DNA from: Haplosporangium gracile
Lineage: Eukaryota > Mortierellomycota > Mortierellomycetes > Mortierellales > Mortierellaceae
NCBI GenBank assembly: GCA_015499985.1
Contig: JAAAUF010000046.1
Coordinates: forward strand, 408 to 45,619
Length of the DNA: 45,212 nt
Direction of reading: 5' to 3'
In this document: positions 9,445 to 22,548 of the stretch, in pieces
Position numbering within the stretch: position 1 is the stretch's first letter
How the letters are laid out: the number at the start of each line of letters is the position of its first letter
Made by a program: the position numbers and the translations under genes
Notes under the pieces: generated by a model
Database searches by the model: none
What the model was told of the DNA's origin: nothing
Seen by the model: the letters and a program-made list of their open reading frames with translations, nothing else

Positions 9445-12400
9445 TTAAACGAAGCGATCCATCTCGGCCTCCTCATCCTCCGACAAACCAACGCGAGTGT
9501 ACCCACCCGCGCCTGTAGAAGATCCTCTCCTCTGGCCATTTTCGTTCGCCACGATTCTGTTCCAAAGGTCCTGGACTAATCCACCGAGCCCAAACAGCAA
9601 CCTGAAAATACCGTTGCTACGACCATAGGACGAGGAACGACCGTCGATATCGGGTTTCTTCCACATCTTGAGCAAAAGACTGGACGCAACCACACTGACG
9701 GACGAGAAGGCCATCAACAAACCGGCCATCATTGGGTGGAGATGAAGGCCCCAGGGTAAGAAGATTCCCATCGCAAAGGGGACTCCGAGCAGGTTGTAGA
9801 TACAGGCCCAGGCAAAGTTGTACCGAATCCGACGGAAGATGGTGCGGCAGAGATCGACTGCTGCGACCACATCGGTTAGGTCCCCGCGCATGAGGACCAT
9901 ATCTGCGGCCTCCATCGCAATATCGGTGCCGGACACTAGAGCAATTCCGAGGTCGGATTGGGCGAGAGCGGGAGAGTCGTTGATGCCATCTCCGATCATG
10001 GCGACACTGTGGCCTTGCTCTTGCATCTTGGTTATGATTTTGGTCTTGCCGTTGGGGGAAATGCCAGCGTGGACATCGTGGATGCCACACTCGGAGGCGA
10101 TGACTTGGGCGACAAGGGGTTGATCTCCTGTCACCATCGCGACTTGGATGCCCATTTGCTGCAGCTTGGCCACCGTGGCTGCGGCCTCGGGCTTGATCGT
10201 ATCTGCAAGGGCAATGAAGCCGACAAAGGATCCGTTCATGGCGACAAGGACAGTAGTTCGTCCAGCGCGCTCCTGGGTCATCTGATCGTTGGCCAACGAA
10301 GAGGGGAGACGGATCTTGTGCTCGTTCAACCAGGACTTGTTTCCAATGACCACCCGGTATTTGTCCGAAGCATGAGTCACTGTGCACTCGATACCCTGGC
10401 CTGTCGCAGATGTGAACTCGGACACGACCGCGTCGAGCTTGGCCACCTTGAGCAAGCCCTTGGCATACTCTCCGATTGCACGACCGAGAGGGTGCTCTGA
10501 TGCCGACTCGGCGGCTCCAACGATCCTGAAAAAGTCTTGGTCGCTCATTGTGTGATTAAAAGAACCGTTCTCGAGGCCGGGGAGCAAAGTAGGAGATCCA
10601 GGTGACGTAGGCGATCCAGGGATATTGCCACTGCTGCTAGGCTTGTACAGGTTCCAGCTGGCAACGACCAACTTTCCAACCGTCAGAGTTCCAGTCTTGT
10701 CAAAGACGACCTTGGTGACCTTGTGGGCAGCCTCAAGGGCGTTGCCGCTCTTAATCAGAATACCGTGCTGGGCACCGACGCCCGTACCGACCATGACCGC
10801 AGTAGGAGTTGAAAGACCGAGGGCACAGGGGCAGGCGACAACAATGACCGAGATACAGAGCTTCAGACAGGCAACAAACTTGGACGGCTCATACATAAAC
10901 ATCATCGGCAACTTCTCCTCCACCATCGTATGCGAGATCACCATCCAGACCACAAAAGTCAGCAACGCCATGAGGATAACCGTGGGGACGAAATAACCTG
11001 CAATCTTGTCGGCGTACGCCTGGATAGGCGCCTTGGACGTCTGAGCATCCTCAACCAACTGAACAATCTGAGCCAGGGCAGTCTCAGATCCAACACGGAC
11101 AGCCTCCATATCAAAGGTTCCCAGTCCATTGACGGTGCCTCCAATGACCTGAGATCCTGCAGTCTTGCAGATGGGCTCGACTTCTCCTGTGACCATGCTC
11201 TCGTCGACGGTCGACTGTCCGCTAATGACGACTCCGTCCGTGGGGATCTTATCTCCGGGGACAATCTTGATGATATCGCCCTTCTGCACCAGCTCCGAGG
11301 GGATCTTCTTCTCGGACTTGCGCTCGCCAGTCTTGGGGTCGATTACGTAGATGGTACAGGTCGAAGGGGTGAGACACATCAGCTTGGAAAGCGCTACAGA
11401 GGTCTCGCCCTTAGCCATGTTCTCGAGGTACCGTCCAAAGGTAACAAACGTGATCAACATGCTGGAGGTGTCGAAAAAGACCGAAGCCTGGTGGTGCTGA
11501 GGATCAAACATCGAGTAGAGAAGAGAAAAGGTCGAAAAAGTAAAAGCCGAGAGAGTACCGAGGGAAATGAGGACGTCCATGGTGGCGACTCCGTGCTTCA
11601 AGGACTTGTAGGCGCTGACGATGAACCGCATGCCGATACCAAACTGGACAGGAATAGTCAAGAAGAAGGCCAAAACATCGCCGAGGACGGTTCCAAAGAA
11701 CAGAGGAATGTTGTAAATCGACTGACCCCAGGCAAACATAGGTAGGATCATCGAGATTACAAAAACGGGGAAGGCAAACATAAAACTGAAGATCAAGGCT
11801 CTCCTCCACTCGGCAACCTCCTTTTTCCTGCCAAGCGACTCGATCTGGGCGGTCTGAGACTTTCCTGACAACAAGGCGTCGAATCCCATGTCCTCGATCT
11901 TCTCAACAATATCGCGAACCCCTAGGACAGTGTTGTCGTACTCGACCTTGGCGGCCTGCAAAGTCAAGCTGACGTTGGCCGAGATGATTCCTGGGGTCTT
12001 GCGAAGCTCGCCCTCGATCGAGTTAACACAGCTGGCACAAGTCATTCCAAAGACCTGAAGGTCGACCAGGTCCTTGCGCTTTTCTACGATAGGCGAGGCT
12101 TCGAATCCAATATCGTCAATCAGGTCGGCAATCTCGCGCGGGGTCGTCTCGCCCTCGATGTACTCGATCGTGGCTCGCTCTGCCAGCAGGGCGACCTTGA
12201 TTGAAACCAAACCGGGGGTGGATTTAAGCGACTTTTCGATGGATGCCACGCAGGAGGCACAGGTCATGCCCTGAATCGACAACTGGGCCGACTTGATGGG
12301 TCCGTCTTTAAGAGCCTTGGAGAGTGTTGCCTGCGAGGATGTCAGGGGGTGTTGTTTGCTCTTGAGGGTATCGGTGTTGTAGTTGTGAGCGGTGGGTATG

Positions 12401-12912
12401 GGTGACCTGGGTGAGTTCATATATTGCTGCTGTTGGGCGACACTAAGGAGACCTGCTGATGAAGGTTGTGGTGGTGGAGTTCCTGAAGAGACAATAGTCG
12501 AAGCATTCGATAAAGTTCCAGCAGCAGCAGCAGCATCGACAAGGTCGAGGGGTTGGGTGTCAAAGGGAACATCGAATCCACAGTCCTCAATGGCCTCCTT
12601 GATCTGGCCTGGCTGGATAGTCGAAGGGTCGTATTCGACCACGGCCTGTTCCTGCTTGAGCGAGACCTTGATATCCTTGATACCCGGTGAAGACGAAAGG
12701 ACGGAAGTAATGGCGTTGACACAGGACATGCAGGTCATCCCGATGACCGGCAGAGTGATCTTTCCTGGGGTATGTTCCTGTTCTGCTGATTGTGTTTCGT
12801 TGTTCTTGTTGCTGTTGTCCTTGACGAGGGATGCGTCGACTTTCTTTTCGAATTCATCCCAGTCATCGACACCGTCGAACAGCAATAGATGCTCCTGATC
12901 CTGTGAAGCCAT
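9445..12912 (-). CDS. CCC2: Copper-transporting P1B-type ATPase (CCC2/ATP7 family)
   Basis: One uninterrupted frame of 1155 aa. Three heavy-metal-associated domains carry GMTCMSC (residues 58-64), GMTCASC (215-221) and GMTCASC (289-295). Eight membrane segments follow. Catalytic parts are complete: MVTGE (573-577) in the actuator domain, CPC at 694-696 in the ion-binding helix, phosphorylation site DKTGT at 738-742, the P1B-specific SEHP (805-808), TGD (928-930), GDGINDSP (974-981), and the late-helix YN (1039-1040) and SS (1070-1071) residues typical of Cu(I) pumps. Family members pump cytosolic Cu(I), received from Atx1-type chaperones, into the trans-Golgi to load multicopper oxidases. Yeast Ccc2 has two metal-binding domains and ATP7A/B six; this one has three. 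A Ser/Gln/Pro-rich linker separates the first from the second. It is intronless beside intron-rich neighbours. The ATG at 12912 is the first in frame and begins an acidic N-terminus. Confidence 0.97.
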   Translation of the reverse strand: MASQDQEHLLLFDGVDDWDEFEKKVDASLVKDNSNKNNETQSAEQEHTPGKITLPVIGMTCMSCVNAITSVLSSSPGIKDIKVSLKQEQAVVEYDPSTIQPGQIKEAIEDCGFDVPFDTQPLDLVDAAAAAGTLSNASTIVSSGTPPPQPSSAGLLSVAQQQQYMNSPRSPIPTAHNYNTDTLKSKQHPLTSSQATLSKALKDGPIKSAQLSIQGMTCASCVASIEKSLKSTPGLVSIKVALLAERATIEYIEGETTPREIADLIDDIGFEASPIVEKRKDLVDLQVFGMTCASCVNSIEGELRKTPGIISANVSLTLQAAKVEYDNTVLGVRDIVEKIEDMGFDALLSGKSQTAQIESLGRKKEVAEWRRALIFSFMFAFPVFVISMILPMFAWGQSIYNIPLFFGTVLGDVLAFFLTIPVQFGIGMRFIVSAYKSLKHGVATMDVLISLGTLSAFTFSTFSLLYSMFDPQHHQASVFFDTSSMLITFVTFGRYLENMAKGETSVALSKLMCLTPSTCTIYVIDPKTGERKSEKKIPSELVQKGDIIKIVPGDKIPTDGVVISGQSTVDESMVTGEVEPICKTAGSQVIGGTVNGLGTFDMEAVRVGSETALAQIVQLVEDAQTSKAPIQAYADKIAGYFVPTVILMALLTFVVWMVISHTMVEEKLPMMFMYEPSKFVACLKLCISVIVVACPCALGLSTPTAVMVGTGVGAQHGILIKSGNALEAAHKVTKVVFDKTGTLTVGKLVVASWNLYKPSSSGNIPGSPTSPGSPTLLPGLENGSFNHTMSDQDFFRIVGAAESASEHPLGRAIGEYAKGLLKVAKLDAVVSEFTSATGQGIECTVTHASDKYRVVIGNKSWLNEHKIRLPSSLANDQMTQERAGRTTVLVAMNGSFVGFIALADTIKPEAAATVAKLQQMGIQVAMVTGDQPLVAQVIASECGIHDVHAGISPNGKTKIITKMQEQGHSVAMIGDGINDSPALAQSDLGIALVSGTDIAMEAADMVLMRGDLTDVVAAVDLCRTIFRRIRYNFAWACIYNLLGVPFAMGIFLPWGLHLHPMMAGLLMAFSSVSVVASSLLLKMWKKPDIDGRSSSYGRSNGIFRLLFGLGGLVQDLWNRIVANENGQRRGSSTGAGGYTRVGLSEDEEAEMDRFV

Positions 12913-13607
12913 CTTTTTTATGTAGAGTTTGAGTAGGCTGAGAAGGTAGGTGTTTCCTGATTGAGTTGAGGGTGGTGGGTCTAGGTAAACAGGTGTTGGT
13001 TAAAAGTGGTGAGTTACTATGTTCTCTTTGAGTGTGAGGTTGTGACCAGCTGGAGTAGTAAGTTGGTTTTTGACTATGTCAGTAGTGCCACGAGCACGCC
13101 TCGCTCGCTTAGTCACTTGCTGGCAGGAGTGTAGTGCCATTTGCAACAAGAACGGCAAACAATAAGAAGAAACAACAACGAGAACAGCAAAGAAAGGAAG
13201 AAGGGGAAAAGGTGATTCCTATCTGCACTTACAACAGCGAACACAGTCGAAGGAGAGGAGAGGAGAGAAGAAGAGGGGTATTTTTAGGCCACAGAGAGAG
13301 TAGAGGAGAGAATAAGAGAGGTGGCCGTTGAGAGGGAGGATGAGGAAGAGTAAAGAGGGAGTGAGAATGAGAGATGAGGAGTAGGAGGACGAGCTGAATG
13401 GAAGAAGAGTGGGGAGAGTTGATTAGTGGAGAGAGAAAAGAGAAGGAGAAAAGGAAAAGGAAAAGGAACAAGAAGAAAAACGGGGGTAAGAGGTGCTAAA
13501 GTTTTTTTTTCCCCCTCTTTGGTTTGATCACTTATTAATGCGGCGATTATTATTAAACTGACGGTCCAAGTTGGACTGAAATCCAACGGACACCATCAAG
13601 TGGATCC

Positions 13608-13630
13608 CTCTCTCTCTCTCTCTCTCTCTC
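13608..13630. repeat. (TC)n microsatellite
   Basis: Perfect CT dinucleotide run in non-coding DNA upstream of the copper ATPase. Confidence 0.9.
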
Positions 13631-14885
13631 GCTTTCGCTCCCCCTGAACAAACAGAACCATCATCGCTCACCACTCACACCACTCAACGGTCGAGCTAAG
13701 TTCCCTCGGTCACTCCATGTTGACAGCTGTCTAAAGAGGACAAGATTCAACGAGGACAGTGCATTTTTTCATCTCTCTCCTTCTCGAACTCCCTCTTTCT
13801 CATACTTTTGTGCGTTTTCTTCCTTTTGTTTTGTTTGTTTGTTCTAGCCCATCGAGATACATCCTTGTTCCTGGCGCTGAGAGACAAATCCATACAGACA
13901 CAAGGGTACCAGTGGTAGTATCACATTAATACTGGAAATGGATTCAGAAGACAAGAAAAAAAAAAGTATCTTCCCTTCTCTTCTTTCGACTCTTACGAGA
14001 AAAGAGTCCCAATCCAGCCTGGCTCCCCTTGTTTCTCTCCTCAAAAAAGTATGTCAAAACCAAACTTGTCAAAAAAACTAATCTCCAGCAAACCTTCATT
14101 AGGGGGGTGGATTCAGAGCATGGGAAGAGAGCAGTTATTTTTTTTCTCCGCTCAGATACTATCTCCATCAATGCAAAAGGAGCCTAGCCCTCTACCCCCT
14201 CCACCTTTGTCGGTTGTTCATGCCTTTTCCCCGACCCAATCCTTTTTCTCTCGCTCACCCCCTTTTTCTCCCAGTTCCCGCATCCTCTCACTTCCTTCGC
14301 ATAACAACATCTTCTTACTCCTTTTGTTTTGGCATGATATCCCCAGTCGTGCTTCTGAATGGACGTCCCCCCATCTATCCCATCCAGTAGCACGGAGCTG
14401 TCGCTATAATTTCTTCCACTTTCACTTTTTTTTCTTGCTTTGCTCATCTCACCAACAAATGAAATTAAATTTTAATTGCGGCTTTGTTGCTGAACAATCG
14501 AACGTTTCATAGTGGTTTAGCCCTAACATCTCTCTCTCTCTACCCTCACATACCTTCCCATATCTTCCCATACCTTCCCATTCCTTCATGGGTCCACCTT
14601 AAGGCTCTGAGCACTTTTTGATTATTCATATCGCGGTTCTCCCTTGTTTCTTTCAAAGAGCTTTATGTGCCCTGCTTATAAAGACTAAGCTATATGGATT
14701 TGATGGATGGATGACGTCCTTCGGTACGCCACATCGTCAAAGAAACAAAGCGTTACTGGAACAAGCGATGGATTGCGATGGATTGCAAGGCGAGCTGCTA
14801 GTGGCCTCTTATTTGTTTGTCTCTTTTTTGCTCGGACACCGAGACACAGATACACGAAAAGTGAGATCGTTCAGAAAAACAAAAC

Positions 14886-14908
14886 AAAAGGCGCTTGAGC
14901 CGCCTTTT
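14886..14908. repeat. Short inverted repeat
   Basis: AAAAGGCG and CGCCTTTT form a perfect 8-bp stem around a 7-base loop (CTTGAGC). It is isolated in non-coding DNA; function unknown and could be chance. Confidence 0.5.
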
Positions 14909-15834
14909 ACTTGTTTGATCCACATGAATCTGTCAAGCAAGCATGGACCCCATTGCGATTCTTTTGTCTACTTTTGAACTTGTACTATAAGGACGCCCCT
15001 CTTTCCTCATTTCAATAAATGATTGATTCTGGCACCCATCTTGCCTTATGAACGGAAGAAACGTTCAGTATCCACCCAGAAGCAAATTGCGCGGGATATA
15101 TCTCAATGCAGGGCTAGCATTTGTACGACCAAGGAGGACGGGTTTCACACAAATGTGATCAGAAGCACCCCCATTCGAGACACTGCAGTGAGTGAAAACA
15201 AAAAAAAATCACAAGGAGCGATGTTCTAAGCAAAGCAATTGGCAGTTTCAATCTCCAATTGACGCCTGCTACGCAGAAAGGGATATCTTGATACTGCTCT
15301 TTTACTGTATAATTAGTCGTACAGTCGTACCCCCCCCCCTCCCTAGAGCATAAATTCCTATATTTTCAAGATTAGTCCATGGTGCTGGATCATCCTTTTT
15401 TTTCACTTTTGTTACATAGCGTAGAACACCCTCTTATAGCATGACCACCCCTATAGTATACTGAGCTCTGGTCTGTGTGCCAAAATGCTATAACCTTAAA
15501 AAAAAAAGTGTGCTGATCCGTGAAGGCCATGCCAGTTGTTGATCCCCTACGTTCAACGCTCTTTTTGTTATTGTAGTCCTTTGAGGCGACGTGTAATACA
15601 AAAAAAAGAGTAAGGGAAGGAAAGGGTAACCAAAGGAATAAAAGGTAAAGGACAAAAGAATGGAATGCGAAAAAAAGAAAGCAAGTCGAGCAGTAAGTGA
15701 AAATTCATTCATAAAGCAACAGAAAGAAAAGTGAAAACAACTTTTTCTGGTAATGACAATTTGTATTTTGATTGATAACAATGGGATAATAAAAAAGTTC
15801 TTGTGATCGTCATTGTCGACTATTCTTTATTGTC

Positions 15835-17960
15835 GACTATTCTTCCTCGTCGGTAGCATAAGAATCATCGCTGGCATTGTCCGACGAATATGAATCATCG
15901 ATGGAGTTGTTGAATGAAGACGGATCCTTTGACCCCCGAAAATTTTCTAGTGAACGGATTATATACTTCGAACTCGTCCGCAAAGTAGAAAACCGTGGAG
16001 GCGTCGATCACAGAAGACGATGAGGATGGATCAACGGTTATGCTGGATGAAATCGACCGTTTCGTTGCACTTTGCTGCTCAAGCATTCTCCAATTGGCCG
16101 AGCTGAAATCGACTGTATCGACGAAGATGGCAACCATGCGCAGCTAACATACTATAACCAACACTCCAAACCAGCTGGATTAATACTGTGCCATTTTTCT
16201 CCACAACCCACCCTCCACACGCGAGTTGATCCTTCCCAGCAGGCAGTAACAAACTTCAACGTATTGAGTCTCCAGCTAATGCTATTTACAGCATCTAAGG
16301 ATCCTTCAGCGACCGCTGTGCGTTTCGTCCGAAGTAAAACTCCACAAACGAACCATGTTCTTATATCCAGTGAGAACCCGTTGGGGAGATCGTAAAGCAC
16401 GACGACGTCACATCCTGCTGTGAAATATATTGGAATTTCTCACCACGCTCGCCCCAGATTCGAATGTCTCCCGCCGTATGATAGGAACCAAACTGGTGGC
16501 TCTCTGATAAATATGCCACGAAGCATGTGTCAAAGGGGTTACGTTGGATAATCACTTTACTCTCGCCCGTCTCCACTTGCTAGATTCGGAGCTCGCCGAC
16601 TGAGCAACCAACTATCATCTCAAGACCACTTGCAGAAAACGGCAAACTCTCAATGCAGTGGCTGTGTCTACTAAATGTGCGTTCAATATTGCCGGAGCGA
16701 GTATCCCATGGTAGAAAAGTACGTTCGCCACCACCAGCGGAAGCAATTCGCTTATTGCAGGGTGAGAAAGTCACAGTCGTCACCGAGTTCTTGTGACCGA
16801 GAAAAACATGCTCGATAATTCCAGTAAAAGCGCACCATATTATCACATCGGTCCCATGGCCACCTGCGGCAATCTGAAGATTGTCGGGGGAGTATGCAAC
16901 ACATGTTGCCCCATTCCATCGCTGACGCGATCAAGACAAACTAGACCATGACCAAGCTCTCTCGTGTCTGCGTTGTGTTGCTGCACATATCCTCTCTGAC
17001 TGCAAGAGACGAAGAATCGTTCGTCCGGAGAATAGGATACATTCCTTCGTGACTCAAAACGCCGGTCGGAGTCGGGAATATCACCGATGGAGCTAACTTC
17101 CCACAGACGCACCTAGCCATCCCAACTCGATGAAGCAATTCGCGATGCGTCTGGAGAGAATGCAGTGGCGGTGACAGAGTTCGAATGCCCAGTAAACGCG
17201 CGTACATGAACATTCTGGTATGCACATCCCAAAGTTTTACGAAGTTATCCCGACTGGACGACGCGATCAACTGACCGTTTGGCAAAAATTGGACACTTGT
17301 GATGGCAAGATCATGACCTTCCCAACTGACCTCTGTTCCAAGAGCTGACTCCCAAAGTAGCAACAGTCCAGCTCGGTCGCCCAAAACGATCCGTTGACCA
17401 TCTGGTGAGTAGGCGAGGCATCTGTATTTCTGTTTGCTTATTTTTGACCTCAGCACAGACACTGCAGTACCCATGTCAAAAATGCGTATCATTCCATAGT
17501 GGTTGCTAAGTGCAAGGTTGGTCCCATCAGATGAATAGGTAATGCGGCTTAATATCCCGAAGAGTTTGGCCAGGGATAAAGACAGCTGCTCCAGTGCGAG
17601 TGTTCCAGAGTCTAACTGATCTATTGCTGTCGGCTGATGCGACTTGTTCGCCAGAGCATGAATATGCCACAGCTATCACTGCGGCGGAATGTCCCTTCAG
17701 TCAATTTGGTGTCAGTGTTCCATATCCTCACTATCATGTCAGAACCACTGGAGAGAAGTTGATGGCTTGTTGGCGAATAGGCGAGATCGTAAACGGCTTC
17801 TCGGTGGCCAAGAAATGTGTAAACCCTTGGCCAGGTTGCGGTTCGTTGCGACCAAATATCGTGGGCGTGGAGCCCAAGACGATTAATCTCTTGATAACTC
17901 GACGTCTTGAGGCCCACATCAAAAGATGCCCGTCTCTAAATCGGTAAGGTTATAGGGTTT
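15835..17960 (-). pseudogene. Decayed WD40 beta-propeller gene
   Basis: Reading the minus strand, at least eight WD40 repeats can be followed only by changing frame. Examples are LGHREAVYDLAYSP with IVRIWNTDT (about 17830-17700), LKGHSAAVIAVAYS with RSVRLWNTRTG (about 17700-17580), KYRCLAYSPDGQRI (about 17430), ITSVQFLPNGQLIASSS, FTGHSNSVTATAFSPD (about 17190-17150), WNGATCVAYSPDN (about 16920), FLGHKNSVTTVTFSP (about 16800) and VWRVGCGEKW near 16200. Frame changes fall near 17700, 17570, 17215, 16920 and 16400. In-frame TAG stops lie at 17113-17115 and 16580-16582. The last readable piece, VDFSSANWRMLEQQSA (about 16120-16070), resembles the tail of the second WD40 relic in this window. No single reading frame is usable, so this is a pseudogene. 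N-terminal domains that usually precede such propellers, for example NACHT, are not present. Confidence 0.87.
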
Positions 17961-19290
17961 ATCGTCGTCGAGTGAGCCGCAAACACACATGCGAACCAGT
18001 TTGAACACGACAGTGAAAATGTCCATTGCGCCTGTGTCTGAAATGATCTTTGCGATGAGTAAGTATTGCTCCAATTTAGTTTGAGTCGTGGGATCCATTC
18101 GTGGTGGTCCTTGACTTGACGATGATGGTGATGAAGCATGCTAACAGCATAGGGCACAAGATGGTGTACTTGATAGCGAGCAGTCCGGTAATATAGGCTG
18201 AGATCTCGTCGTGATACGGTGTGTTGTAGAACGGGAGCGAGAATACAGCAAAGATGACCAGCGCAGCAATGCCGAGAACTCACAATTGGCCACCATAGGT
18301 GACGGCAACTGCGCTTGCAGAGATCAAGGTGACGTCCCGGGAGCGAGAAGAATCAACAGACGCCGAGGAACATGAAATAAAGACTGTCCTTAGCAACCGT
18401 GAAGATCATGTCATACAGCCCAGCAAAACCCATCAGGGCGGCCATGAGTTTCTCTTCGCACCTGGCTGCTTGGACAATGGTGTATATCAAGGACCCAAAG
18501 GAGAACACCGTGGGGAAGGGGGATTAATTATCCCCTTCTTCATCGCATACATGCAGGTCGCTCGACGTCCTCTCCTCTCAGTGAAAATCAGAAAACACAT
18601 GGTTGTCTGTATCGCGTTTACTTCAACGGCAAAACCAGCCTTCAGCAGAATAAATTATTGCTAACAAAGAAGGATGGATGCACAATATGATTGAGATCCT
18701 TGTCCATTGGTTTCTGCGCCATCTTTGTCCTTCTCGCTTTCTCTCTCCTCTTTCCTTTTTTTTTCTCCGTCTTCTCCTGCGTTCATTCTCACTCCTCATT
18801 ATCACTTGCACACTCGCTCACATTCTCTATGCAGCCTCGGAAAGGAGATGATTGATACGCCAAAGCTGTAAAGAAATTACGCTCAACAAGAGCGAAGACG
18901 AAGGAGCACTGAGGAATGGTACTGTAGTGGTGAATGAAGAAAAAAAGTGCCGAAGGCAAGCAATACGAACAGAGCGAAGGTGAGTCCGAAGAAGTGGAAC
19001 AAATAAGAGTCGTGGCAGGGAAACAAAAACAAAAGGAGTGACCAATCATAGGGTTGACTACCGACATTCGAGCAGTTGCAATAGTAGGTGATGATGACAA
19101 GGGCCAGAAGCGAAGCGCGTTGGAGTACCGGCAGGAACGAAAGGAGTAATGAGATCAACGCCGAAGGCTATCCAGATATTTATTTCCTTGTTAGGTAGGA
19201 GATAATCAATCTGGTGGGGTCGGATATTGCTGGCTGAAAAATAACATTCATCAAGGCCAAGCACAACGCCACAAGCACATGGGTCTAGTT
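17961..19290 (-). pseudogene. Decayed multi-span membrane-protein gene (family unknown)
   Basis: Upstream of the WD40 relic, on the same strand, stretches of hydrophobic, protein-like sequence occur in shifting frames. Readable pieces from about 18530 to 18040 are FSFGSLIYTIVQAARCEEKL, MAALMGFAGLYDMIFTVAKD with SLYFMFLG, then SRDVTLISASAVAVTYGGQL, and VLGIAALVIFAVFSLPFYN followed by ITGLLAIKYTILCPMLLACF. Further upstream (19260-18880) are INIWIAFGVDLITPFVPA and LQRASLLALVIITYY. Breaks include a TGA after FLGVC near 18355 and another just after GGQL near 18275. Some breaks could be introns rather than damage (GTGAG follows GGQL), so a badly resolved intact gene is possible. I do not recognise the family. 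Confidence 0.5.
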
Positions 19291-21045
19291 TTTATGTTGA
19301 AATTATTTTTTTTTATTCATATTCACATTCAAACAACATAACAGAGACACTTGATCAACCAAGAGAACCTACAGCAAAATCTGAAAAAAAGGAAAATAGA
19401 AAGAAAACACAAACAGTTAAAAACAACTCAAGCTATTTCTTCAAAGGTTATACGCGGTATCGAGAAAGTTGACGACCATAATATCGCCAAACAAACTCGA
19501 GGTGAACAACATAATAAAAAAAAACAATTATTCAAGAGAATAAGTGTTTGAAGGGTCGCGTCAGGAACTCTCTGCGTATTGACAGTTCTGTTGTTTTTGT
19601 CATCACTGGTTAACGCCTTTGACTGGTGCCAGCTGTGTTTCATCGTGCGCGGATTTGAAAGGGAGGGGAAAGGGGAAGGAAGTAAGGCAGAAAGGGACGT
19701 GGATGGGCAGTATAAAAAAAGAGTGCGATGGAATGTGTACCCATGGGATTAGTGTGAATGTACTTACGATTTATCGGGGCATTGACAGTGAAAAAGGGAA
19801 AAGGAAGGTGGTGGGAAAGTAGAAAGTGAAGAGGATAAAGAAGAAAAGAAAGAGCAAGAGGCAAGCGATGTACTTTTTACTTGTTTGTTGATTGTTGTTA
19901 TGAAGCAGTCCACTTTAGAAAATTATCACCGTACGATCTGTAATCGCATATTCAACGCACCATTGTTCCAAGCCCGCTTTTTTTTTTTTTTCTTGAGTGA
20001 TGGATGAGTCTCGGCCATGTTCGGGGGAAGAAGAAGTATTTGCAACCACGACCGTGAAAAAAAAAAAAGAAAAGAAAGACGCCTGCCCCTTCCGAGGTCC
20101 TTTTCGGTCTTTCTGTGTTCGGGAACTGGCAACCGTTTATCAATTTCCTTGCTTGACCGATGCGCCTTTTTTTTTTTGTTCTCTTGATGCGTCGGGGATT
20201 AGAAGCTTGATAGAAACAGATCAGAGCCGACCCTTCCCTCCTCCCTTCTCCCCCATCAACTAGGACGTTGGTCTCCCCCCAGTAACTTGCATATCACAGT
20301 CGAACGACGCCAAAAGATTGCGAAGAGAATGAAAAGGGATCGCAAAAAAGATCATCACCGAAGTAGAACCAGAGACATGACAAGTTTGCAGAGAACGAAA
20401 GGAGATGTGAAATTACCAAGAAAGACGCGTGAAGTGTTTTTGCTCAAGACGTATCGATCGATTATTTTGCCCTCTCTGCCATGCGTGATGAAAGAAAGAA
20501 CCAAAAAATTGATTAAAGTGCTGACACACTCGTTTCCATACCCTGGGAATTATCTCACGAATACATGTCATCGTGCTCGCATCTTGCAGGATGCTGCCCG
20601 TGTTAGACGGAGTCGTCGAGATCGCACCGTGACTAGTACCAAAGCAGATCCTGAACCCATTGGGCGTGGGAGTGATAAAAACATGGAGGAAAGAGGTATA
20701 ACGGTGCGGAGAGAGAGAGAGAGAGAGAGAAGGCGTTGAATATGACTCCCTTCTCTCTCGGGAGCATGAATGTAGATGAGCGATCCCGGATCAAAAGAGA
20801 AGGAATAAAACGAAAGCGGCGACAGCACCTCTCAACGAGAACAGAGCATCGTTTTTTTTTTTTTTTTTTCGTTTCGGAAATGCTATCATCCCCTTCTTCC
20901 CTCCCAATGCAAAGATGACTCTTCTTTTTGTTTTTCCGTTCTTAGTGGATGCGATCCATTTTGTTTGTGTTGTAACTAACCAACAGAACGTGAGAATATT
21001 TTAACGGATTGAACATGCATCCTCCTAGCCCACAACCGTGAGGGG
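19291..21045. other. 1.8 kb intergenic region upstream of THI4
   Basis: No recognisable gene. A 150-codon plus-strand frame at 20287-20739 is Lys/Arg-rich, ends in a GA-repeat (Arg-Glu) and has no domain, so it is left out. The 3' part is the upstream region of THI4. Confidence 0.6.
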
Positions 21046-21054
21046 TATAAAAAG
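21046..21054 (+). promoter_or_regulatory. TATA box of THI4
   Basis: TATAAAAAG preceded by GGGG, 137 bases before the THI4 start codon and followed by a C/T-rich leader. Position and match fit a strong, regulated core promoter. THI4 genes are usually induced by low thiamine. Confidence 0.75.
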
Positions 21055-21190
21055 TCGGTCGCAACCATTCTTCTCTCTTTTCCTCCTTCTCTTCCTTCTT
21101 CCTCACCCTTCACACACAGTTCTTCGAACACACCTACCCAGTCAACCAACCCTACCCAGATCCTTATCTCCACTACCCCACCAGAACCAA

Positions 21191-22548
<1,358 letters not shown>

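Larger units (their letters stand above)
12913..15834. other. 2.9 kb region with no recognisable gene
   Basis: Upstream of the copper ATPase. Contains GA-rich stretches (13180-13480), a TC tract at 13608-13630, C/T-rich blocks, an imperfect CATACCTTCC tandem repeat (about 14546-14590), and an 8-bp-stem hairpin at 14886-14908. Open frames, such as 153 codons at 14051-14512 (+), translate into Ser/Pro/Phe low complexity and I do not accept them. The first few hundred bases should hold the ATPase promoter. Confidence 0.6.

Noticed and set aside
9617..10387. 256-codon minus-strand frame within the copper ATPase
   Set aside because: Shadow of the ATPase frame; Arg/His/Pro/Ser-rich with no domain.
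14051..14512. 153-codon plus-strand open frame
   Set aside because: Low-complexity Ser/Pro/Phe composition, no domain, no codon bias like the neighbours.
13600..14600. Tandem short repeats that might be taken for a CRISPR or satellite array
   Set aside because: They are simple microsatellites and imperfect pyrimidine repeats without regular spacers.
20287..20739. 150-codon plus-strand open frame
   Set aside because: Lys/Arg-rich with a terminal GA-repeat; no domain and no conserved-looking block.
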